In this document: one piece after another, positions 8,760 through 18,800 of the stretch
Position numbering within the stretch: position 1 is the stretch's first letter
Layout of the letters: each line of letters begins with the position of its first letter
Assembly: GCF_000003605.2 (NCBI RefSeq)
Contig: NW_003123903.1
Coordinates: forward strand, 604,391-630,319
DNA length: 25,929 bases
Reading direction: 5' to 3'
From: Saccoglossus kowalevskii
Taxonomy: Eukaryota > Hemichordata > Enteropneusta > Harrimaniidae
Position numbers and translations under genes: made by a program
The notes under the pieces: model-generated
Databases searched by the model: none
What the model saw: only the letters and a program-made list of their open reading frames with translations
Told to the model about the DNA's origin: nothing

Positions 8760-11700
8760 GAATGCCACACTTTATATTTTATTCAAACAGTACTGAATGA
8801 CGGACGCTCAAAAAAAGTACAAATATTATGTAGAGGACGCGACTTATTTGTGTATACAAAACGGCGTTCGATGAGGCCATGTGTTCAGTTTTACTGGCTC
8901 AGAGAGAATACGAATGTTTTCTCGACATCTAATATGCATTGGTTAGTCGGAGGATCAATTCTAGAAAACCTGATAATACTGCATATTTTCTTTAAATGGC
9001 ACGCAGTACATAACTGTGCGTTCTTTCATGCACATTTTTTGTTGTTTCTCTTTCATTTTCTGTTGTAATTGTTTTTGTTTCTTCTTTTATTAGTCCAGAC
9101 GCCCCAGCATATTTAATGGTCCAACCCCTACCTTCTTTTGACAAGCTACACAAGCGGCGAATATCACACAGCTGCGTATAAGTATCTAAATGTGTTTCGA
9201 GTGTGAGTGACAGCCTCTGATATTCATGGTCATAATGACAAATTCAGCGCGTATATATACGGAAGCAGGAGAGAGCAAGTTATGATGGTGAACTCCGTGA
9301 TCAATGCAATGCGCATTCTCAGAATCCCGGCGACGCTGCAGCGTGCCGTCGAGGGAGCACCTGCCAATATTGCGGTGTATGTGGCCCGTCCCCGCTATTG
9401 CAGCTGCCAGCAGACTGCGAGTCACTGCGGGAGGGTTGAAATTGTTTTCATCGAGCATACCTGCGTTACTAGGGCGGGTCATTTTCGTTTACTCGTGATT
9501 TTCTTGGAAAAGGCCACACTATACACACCCCGTGCGAAAGCTGGCAGTTTTCCCAGAAATAGTGCATCTCTACAGAGAGGATGAGACAAAGAGTGCGGGA
9601 AATATGGCGATGTGATATAAATATTGTCTCCCATGTTTACGTGGATATTGTAGCCAAATTTAGTTATCTAATCCCATTTTAAAGTTGTCCTTCAAACTAC
9701 TAGAGGTTGCGTATACCTATTATTCAAAAATCGTAGCTCGGGGTACCGATCGAACAACAGGACTGACTCATGCGGGCTAGTGTCCTCCAAGTCACAGATC
9801 ATCATTTAGCAATTTACGCTTGTGGAAAACGTGCATTCGGATGCAAATGTGAACAGTGAACTTGGAGTCTTGATTGTTATCAGTATATAGTACACGACCG
9901 GGAGGAAATTGGGAAAACGACGGACGATAACGAATACTTAGTATATGGGACCGTCTGACGCCACCGTTCACTTGGCGATGTTGACCTTGGGAATCATTCA
10001 TTCCGTTCAAATTTAGGAGATGCCATTTTGAAAACTGGGGTGGTGAAGGATTTTATTAAAAAAAGACATGATTGAAGAGAAAAATGCAATGAATGCACCA
10101 TGTAGAAGTTGTCAAATATGAATTCCTCCTGACCCTGATTTAAAATGAGAACTCCCTTACGTAATACTGGTGATTATGATTATTTCACAGGAAATGACGT
10201 AATTTTCGAAGAAAATACTATTTTAAAGGCATTTCTAATTTCCTCCATTAGAGTTGATTGTTTTCATCCGATGCTAAATCCGCTAAGTTATATTAGTAAT
10301 ATGGTCTAAGACTGATAAGACACGACCATCTGATCCATTTTTTAATTGATGCATCAGCAACCCCAACTGATACCATTGTCAAGATATAAACGTGAAAGGG
10401 AAATCCGGCAATGGAACCTAGTTTGGCTTAACAACAGTGTCTTCATTTACTTGTGTCCCAATGCCCAGCGCGAACGTGTCGATGATAGTCTTGGCCATCT
10501 GTTCATCCCTTCTATGTTGCCATGTTTCTGGTAAGTGCGGAATATCCAACGCATTTCCCGATCCACATGTAAATGGAAAGAGCCTGATGTGTCGACCTCC
10601 ATTCAGAGTCCCCATTAAATGAGTTACACACAACACTTCAGCCCGTGCCAGCATTACAGTCAATTCGCATCGTTTAAAAGTACTCACATGGCGTACCGGT
10701 AAGTTACACAAAATCAGGTTTGCCTCACCCCAGTGTATTTGGTTCACTGTCGTGAGCGCCTAGCACAAACAGCCCGCTTATTGGCTAGCACGTGCCGAAT
10801 TATGGTCCATTGGGACTCAGATGTGAGCTTTCGCCCTGTGGGGAATTTAGGAACTGTGGGAGATATTTAGCACGTGTTATCCAAGTGACATGCTATGACC
10901 GTGCTAACGTGTTGAGTGTGAACGATACTCGGCAATTTCATTAGGACGGGTAACCATTGCGTAGTAGTCTTTACTAGATGTCCTGAACAAGTTTTTTAAT
11001 TCTGTTGTCACGATTTGTTGTTACTTTTCCAAGCTCATATCCAAGCAAGTATAGAAGACAATTCAGGAACCAAGGTGGACTGGTTTAAATGTGGGGAGTA
11101 TTTTTTTTTTTTTTGCATTCGGTGGTAGATTGCTTATTAGTAGATGCTGAATGCACGACACCGCGCATTTCCGGGTTTCGAGATATGCGAAACGCGATAA
11201 AATGCCGATAAACGCGTCCTCGGTGAATGACCACACTCGATTTGGTGTGCGTCGTCGTATTACATGTTAATTTGATATAGCAAAGCATCTCCCATAATAT
11301 ATATACTAGTTACGAATTAAGACAAATTGGGAAAACCGCTAGTCTATGTTGTGCACGTTCGCGTATGCATAAATAAACGAAAAACATCAGAAGTTCGACT
11401 GAAAACTGTACGATCATGCAGCGACTACAATTGCGCTCCGGGATCAGTATCCCCTCGTTCGTGTTGTTGCCATGGTATCCAAGGCGTTGGCCGCCCAGCA
11501 ATACTGTCTAGCCATAGTGTGCCAGCTTTTTTTGTTTATTGAGGGGGTTATATATAAAAAGAAAGAAATAACGTTCTTGCAATAGCACTTGAGCTGACAA
11601 ACAAAAATCAATACATATATATCATACGCACTATATATGTAGATTGTGAGGTCAACTTGAATAAAACGCCACAGTGGCTTTGAGTTATGCCAATTTCAGT

Positions 11701-12314
11701 AGTCGCATTGAAAAACAGGCATGTTGTTTGATTGAATATACCTATATATTATACAGGATATAAAATGCGAGGCCACGTTACGGCGGAATACAAGCGTATA
11801 CACTGCGAGTGTTGTAAATGGACATGAATGAAAAAAGGACTCGGAACGGTTTCGAGGTCCCCTCGATATGATGATACATATGATGAATCGTAGCACGTCT
11901 GCACTAACGCTTGATTCGTATGAAAAATATTTTCGACCGTACGCTAAATTATTCTGTACATTTTCAAAATTTAACTTAGAATTGTGTATAGTATGCGATA
12001 GAAAGAATGGAATATAATATCAAACGAAATGAAAGGCGAAATGTCGGCAGGTACAGTCGATAAGCAATACCAATGTATCACTTGTGACGTAGAGGCACAT
12101 TCCATTAAAACCGCAGGGGTAGTCTTTATCGAGGGAACTAATTTTTCTTAATTGTGCTAGCAGAAATTGTCATACAAATACGAAAATCATAGTTAAAACG
12201 TAGTAACGTGGTTTATTAAATATGAAAATATTAAAATTTACACTAAATATACTATACTTTATGTGTGGATGTTGTCTGAACCTTCTGTTTTTCAAGTACT
12301 GATGTCCAAATGTG
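8760..12314. other. Intergenic, no gene seen
   Basis: Open frames at 9207-9584 and 10418-10747 have no recognisable domain. Holds two AGCACGTG E-boxes (near 10788 and 10870), an X-box-like GTTGCCATGGTATC (11466-11479), a T14 run (11101-11114) and a 9-base inverted repeat ACATATATA/TATATATGT (11613-11640). Confidence 0.65.
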
Positions 12315-12584
12315 ATTGGTTACGGGTTGAGTCATTGTGCCTCCTTGTTTGAATCAGGCTATTGTGTGATAGGAACAAGGTCGGCTAAAGTCAGCCGATA
12401 CGCAGCGGCAAGCCAGCTACGTACGCAGTTTTAGAAATAGTACAGCCGTGGTGTACGCTAACACACCTCTGTACTCTGACCTTGTCAACCACGCCAGCTT
12501 TAGTCAATCTAATGTGACGCAGTATTTCTTCTTGCCATTCCAGGAGTATACCTTTTAAAAAGGCAATCACCGACCAGTTCACCA
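12315..12584 (+). promoter_or_regulatory. Putative midnolin core promoter
   Basis: Visible elements are an inverted CCAAT box (ATTGG, 12315-12319), a perfect AP-1 site TGAGTCA (12328-12334), a hairpin TCGGCT/AGCCGA near 12382, an ATF-like TGACGCA near 12513, and TTTTAAAA (12553-12560). An initiator-like CCACTCT has its A at 12584, 31 bases after the start of the TATA-like box. The resulting 5' leader of 66 bases has no upstream ATG. Element identities are by consensus only; the start site is an inference. Confidence 0.4.
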
Positions 12585-12649
12585 CTCTTGTCTATCAACG
12601 AAAACGGATTGCGCGATACTGCCAGTCGCCGACGTTCAGAGCCGGCACC

Positions 12650-12879
12650 ATGGATCACAATACGCCGGTATTAGAAGGGGACAGAGAACGTATAGATGCA
12701 GGGGCAGCTATGCTGAGCGGCGAAACTGGTCGACACTGGACAGTACAGATTCATCCAAGTACCGGGGGACAATTCAATATCGAAGTACCAAGCAATGAAA
12801 CCGTGGAGGGACTTAAAAAGAGGATCGCCCGGAAACTGAAGGCACCAAAAGAAAAACTAATGTTACTGCATCGAGATAG
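12650..12879 (+). CDS. MIDN: Midnolin coding exon 1 (start, first half of Ubl domain)
   Basis: The ATG at 12650 sits in a strong Kozak context (GGCACCATGG), and no other ATG lies between the proposed initiator near 12584 and this codon. The exon encodes residues 1-76 plus two bases of codon 77. Residues 1-28 are an acidic leader without recognisable motif. From W30 the ubiquitin-like fold begins ([19 protein letters not shown]), followed by the diagnostic [20 protein letters not shown] and LLHRDR. Donor is TAG|GTGAGT at 12880, phase 2, splitting an arginine codon in the middle of the Ubl domain. Reading on without splicing also yields Arg from AGG and then a stop (TGA 12881-12883), so the splice is required. 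Confidence 0.95.
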
Positions 12880-15800
12880 GTGAGTATGCGTGGTGAAATA
12901 CCGTATTGTATTTTATATTCCATTTTGTTACTTTCAGTTTATTTTTCTAGAGATCAAAACACTGCGTTGCAGGACGATGTTTACTTGTGTTAAGAACAAA
13001 GCGCCTACACACCGAACTAGCAAGTCTGTATTGCAGAACGCAGGCATCGATTCATGACCAGCTCCCCTTTATTCCCCTAAGCAAACGAATCGTCCATTTT
13101 TTTTAAGAGCATTGTGCAATTAACTCGCTCAACTTTAGTACAGTTTACTACGAAAGCAGCTATTGAATATCGCGATTTCCGACGTTTTTCTCCAGAAATT
13201 GTTGCTAACTTTCAGAAACTGTTAGTGGTATGAGTTACCAATACAGCGAGATAAGTTTGTGCGTCTGGTACCGTCTGTTCCGCGAGTCCACACTCGACCT
13301 CGTTTATTGTATGTGCCTCTCTTCAGCTATGTGCCCCCTGCCTTGACCCCGATGCAGTATGCTTACATATATAATAGCAATTTCTTTCGCTCTTTTCTCA
13401 TCTCTTTTTTGTGCGACAGGCAACTTAAAGATGGTACATTGAGTGACAACGCATTGTGTAATGGCAGCAGACTTGTGCTCCTACCAGCTGTGGAGAGTGG
13501 TCTTTTGGTAAGTTCTACTTTTCGCCCACAGATGGGCAAATTCTCCCATCACATCTAAATGTACCCTATCCTCTATATGTGTTTACATAATACCCGTGTG
13601 TTTGAGATGTGTTTTAATTTGCAGTTTCCATTGTTTTTAATATTTTTCAGTCTCAACGCCATGACCCAACTTTGGTGCAAGCTTTAGAAAATCTCACCGA
13701 TGACCAGGTATGGCGTTATTTTAGGGGAAATACAATATTGGTCACCTAGCAGTAAAACAGGGCGGGGCTAGTATCATTTGCCAGGTTGTCACCGGCTTAC
13801 ATCACCCCAGCGAAATCTGGAAGGTATACTTTATCGGTCACACTACTTCATCGGCCTTGTATGTTTTGTTAGTTTGCTAAGCTCCGCCCACGCCTCTATA
13901 GATTTGCATTCCCCTCGCGTATACATCCAAGCGACCCCTAGCAGTCAACGAATGTGACCAGGCCTCCCTCTGCGTTGGGCACCTTCCAGAACGGCACAGC
14001 TGTGACAGTTTGCCCAGCGCGTTGTCTTTTTTGTATCGTTCTACCGGGTTGACACAGCATTACACAAACACTAATGCTGTATATACCGATGTTGGCATTA
14101 TTTTAATTTCCCAGGCTTATCCAAATATAACAATTTTTTTTCAAAAGTTCAAATGCTTAAGTTGTCCGGACAGCCCTAGGTTGTTACGTGATCTAGTAGT
14201 GGGTGATTGGGGTTGTTCACACCACTTTCACGACCAGACTTACAATGCTGTGAATAGTTCTATTGTGCGTAAAAATAAAAGGGGCGATTGTAACTCCAAA
14301 GCAACACCGAGCACACTATCCAGATTTTAACGCGTCGTGTTGTAACAGGGCCAGTTAGCAGTTTTAACGCGTGGGGCCTCGTGAGATCGGGATTGCTGGG
14401 TATTGTGCTGGATAACGGCGGACAATGGGTGTAAGCGTATGGATCACCAGCCACGCCAAGCCAAGCCAAGCGGTCTACCTCGTTTGCATACACAGCGTCC
14501 ATTCGCCCCAGCCCAGCCTCCAGTTGATTTCGCTTGGCGTGTAAATACACGCTGAATGCGCAAAATTAAACGCCATGAAAGAACTAAAAAAGGCCAGGGC
14601 AACTGCATACAGATTTATATGGCCAGCTGACGATGGAATCAACCTACACACATTTAATAATCTGACGCATACTTCGTGTTTAGATGGTGGAACTTTTGAA
14701 GGTCGCTTGACCTCTGGGATCGCATTTAATTCAAATTAACTGCGTCGACAGCTTTGCTTCATTATTTTGACATATATAGTCGCCTAAACAACGGAGTGAG
14801 AGATATGGCATTCTGGCAACAACTACTGTCTTTGTTAGCAACGTTGAAGGGTTTCAAGACTTTTTAAGAACTTTTCAAAAAAGTGCTGCCATACATACAC
14901 CTGTGAAGGTGAATAGTATATAACAAGCGACCCGCTCTATAGTAGTGGTAGTTNNNNNNNNNNNNNNNNNNNNNNNNNNNNNNNNNNNNNNNNNNNNNNN
15001 NNNNNNNNNNNNNNNNNNNNNNNNNNNNNNNNNNNNNNNNNNNNNNNNNNNNNNNNNNNNNNNNNNNNNNNNNNNNNNNNNNNNNNNNNNNNNNNNNNNN
15101 NNNNNNNNNNNNNNNNNNNNNNNNNNNNNNNNNNNNNNNNNNNNNNNNNNNNNNNNNNNNNNNNNNNNNNNNNNNNNNNNNNNNNNNNNNNNNNNNNNNN
15201 NNNNNNNNNNNNNNNNNNNNNNNNNNNNNNNNNNNNNNNNNNNNNNNNNNNNNNNNNNNNNNNNNNNNNNNNNNNNNNNNNNNNNNNNNNNNNNNNNNNN
15301 NNNNNNNNNNNNNNNNNNNNNNNNNNNNNNNNNNNNNNNNNNNNNNNNNNNNNNNNNNNNNNNNNNNNNNNNNNNNNNNNNNNNNNNNNNNNNNNNNNNN
15401 NNNNNNNNNNNNNNNNNNNNNNNNNNNNNNNNNNNNNNNNNNNNNNNNNNNNNNNNNNNNNNNNNNNNNNNNNNNNNNNNNNNNNNNNNNNNNNNNNNNN
15501 NNNNNNNNNNNNNNNNNNNNNNNNNNNNNNNNNNNNNNNNNNNNNNNNNNNNNNNNNNNNNNNNNNNNNNNNNNNNNNNNNNNNNNNNNNNNNNNNNNNN
15601 NNNNNNNNNNNNNNNNNNNNNNNNNNNNNNNNNNNNNNNNNNNNNNNNNNNNNNNNNNNNNNNNNNNNNNNNNNNNNNNNNNNNNNNNNNNNNNNNNNNN
15701 NNNNNNNNNNNNNNNNNNNNNNNNNNNNNNNNNNNNNNNNNNNNNNNNNNNNNNNNNNNNNNNNNNNNNNNNNNNNNNNNNNNNNNNNNNNNNNNNNNNN

Positions 15801-18800
15801 NNNNNGGAAACGCCCTGCATGATAATGTAATGTTTTTCCTAGATCCGCTTTTTTTTCTGGACAACAACTGCAACGTGCTCGTTCCATACTTCACTTTTAC
15901 GCCCACACAAGGACATGCGATTCATTCATTCTAGCGCATCTCGTTTGATAATACTACCTATGACGTAGTGGTTGAACGAACTCAGTTCAACATCTGACTG
16001 TTTCGCATCCCCGTTACGGCCCCCAGTACACATATCAGAATTTAACTTAATTTCAGTGAAAATCACATGTAGTGGTGGATTTACTTTCAACCATTATTAG
16101 TTATTGAAATATTCCCTATGTTGGTAAATGCTGGCTATTTTTAACGTCTCAACCAATGTTATTACAGCCACTACTGTGGAACAAAAAAACACCGTCCCTA
16201 CCAAGGTCGGTTGTTTTCCCCCATTTCATTTTAGAATCGTCCACGATTTCCGGTTGTTTTCCTCGCGTATGAATGAACCACACAGCGTGTGCCATTCAGA
16301 ATTTATTTCCAAAACCATTATAACGTTTCTTGATAGTACAGACCATAAAAAATTTTAGTTTTTTTTCATACAATTTAGTAATTACTATCCACCGCGTTTC
16401 ATCCGACACAAGGTCGCTCGACGATTGCAGCTACATCAGGCCCAAATACCGGATGTTTTTTCCCCGACAAAAGATGACATTTTTATAATGTCTACATATG
16501 GAGCTAAATCCAAGAGACAAATGATGGGAGTGGATTATTAAATAAGGAACCTCACCCAACTCAAATGATGATCATATATGTTTACGCATAGTTACTGGAT
16601 AATAAGATTACACCTCCACAATACACTACCATCGCAACCACGATCCTCCCGTTTTTCATGCGATTAAACGTATTAACATTTGTTCAGATCCACCCCCTAA
16701 ACAGATAGTGTTGATAACTCATCAGATTTGTACAGGCAGAATCAAATTAGCCAAACCTCCAGTTTAAATGCCATAAAGAATAAAGCAATACGGCTTTTGT
16801 ATAAAAAAAACCTGTCGCATCACGCATGATAAAATCAAAAGCAGTTTTCTCGGCTAACTTTGGCGTGTCACTGCGCCGTGTACCGAAAACGAGCCAGCGA
16901 TTGGCGAGATGCAGCCTGCTATAAAAAGGGAGGTAGTCGCTTCCTGTTCGGTACGGGTCCCATAGCGACGTACGCGACGCGTGTAAAATGTGTATTGTTC
17001 TTGAACTTGATTTTATTTGACTGGGTTAACGGTGCTATTAGTTGCTGCACTCCTTACGGTTAGAAACTTTCTATTTCACGTGTCGCGTCATGTTATGTAA
17101 ACAAAGCGTTTGCATAATAACGACCCAGAGAAAGGTAAGAATGCGCGTCGGTAGACTACAGATTGAGGAAAAAAACAATGGCAAATTATGACAGCGATCG
17201 ATTGTTCTCTATATCACGTGACAATGATTCAAAAGGTCGAGCTGACCGAAACCGAATGGTACTTCCGTGTTTTTATTTTACGTGACTAGAAATCCACATT
17301 TACATCCCTGTTGGCAAATAGGTACGCTATGGGGAGTGATGACGTTGGTTACGATCCGCCGTTACTATGGCAGCATTATCTGATCCGAGCTCCAAACAAG
17401 TCTTGTGGGCTTCAATAGATTTTTTTTATAACGAACGTGATTTAAAAATAGTGACCTATTCGTCGATCTATTCGTCCATGGGCTCCTTTTGTATAAACTT
17501 TAAACTAGTGCATGCTGTATTGCCGCAAGCTGAATAAAAACATGAAGCGTATAAAAACCACCCGGCCACCTCGTTTCGGTTGCCTTATTAAAGTGCTTTC
17601 TATTTCTAAGAGTGTTCTATTTGTTGTGACGTTTAGTTTCGGTTTGGGGAAGGTTGTGCATGCATTTCTGCAAATCGGACAACCCTCTGTCCATGGCAAC
17701 AGACATGCGCACATGATGCGTCTGTGCCCATTTTCGAACGTGTATGCACTCTGCCAATCAAAGGGGTTGTGTTTAATGATGAAAGAAGTGGGTGTGGGCG
17801 GCATCACATCATGTCATGGCTAAATAATTATGTATAATTGCTGTTTGAATTGCATACAATATTGATAAGGAGAAAATGGTTCCACCCACTCTGATTTAAA
17901 GAGTAACACAAGATAGGTCTCGATTCCAGGGATAACGAATTCATCAGTGGGCACGTATTACAATTTGCATATGTCTTGATTTTGTCACTGGGCTTAGTTT
18001 TACTCATTTATACCTACTTTAATATTTCTGCCAGCAACTTTTTATAATTGCCCCCAGCCAGTCGCCTGCCAGTCATTATTTTATATTTCAAACTGCCTAC
18101 CCGTACGCATCAAATGCAAAAAGCGATTGTACTCTTATTGATGGAGATTGTTATAGCATTAAACGCCTAACCATTTTTCATTTTTAAACAATTACTGATG
18201 ACACGACAAACACATTCCTTTGATTTTTATAAATATTTATGCATATCAATGGCAGTTGAATCAAATTAGCGATTCAACGAGCATAGTGCGCAATGACGTC
18301 ATGTTATATTGTTATTCCACTGGTCAATATTAAACTCCCATTTATGAAATTTATAAATATTTACAAACATCAAGGTTTGTTGTGTCGGCCGTAATAATAT
18401 TTTTATTTGTTCCTTAATGTAAAAATGTTCGCTATGGCACTTGGTGTTAACATTTGCATGTAGGCGGTATCACGCTCAATTCATGCTGTTTCTATATTTG
18501 AACTTTCCATCAACTACTAGTGTATTGTTTTGTTCTTTTATAACAATTGATGATGCCGCCGACGTCTGTACGTTGTGCTCGTTTGGGACTTGCTGGCTTT
18601 GTTGAACGTCCTGGTGATTCAGGATCCATTCAATCACTACCCGACCACCGTCAATGACCCGCCCAGTTTTAGTTATATTGCCAGTGCCAGCATGAATTCG
18701 GAATCGTTAAACATATATAGCGACAAGGTTATAAACCCTTTTATTTTATCTCGCGATCGTACTCGCTACTTCTCCGCCGACCCACTTTGTCTTTATAAAT

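Noticed and set aside
9207-9584. 125-codon open frame opposed by a 98-codon frame
   Set aside because: Start region is not in a good initiation context and the product looks like random low-conservation sequence.
12391-12585. 64-codon minus-strand open frame over the promoter
   Set aside because: No recognisable product, and it lies entirely inside the proposed midnolin promoter.
14864-15934. Several 300+ codon open frames on both strands
   Set aside because: They consist almost entirely of the N gap and have no sequence content.
17505-17823. Overlapping ~100-codon open frames on both strands in intron 3
   Set aside because: Neither product resembles a known family; mirrored open frames in one stretch are common by chance.
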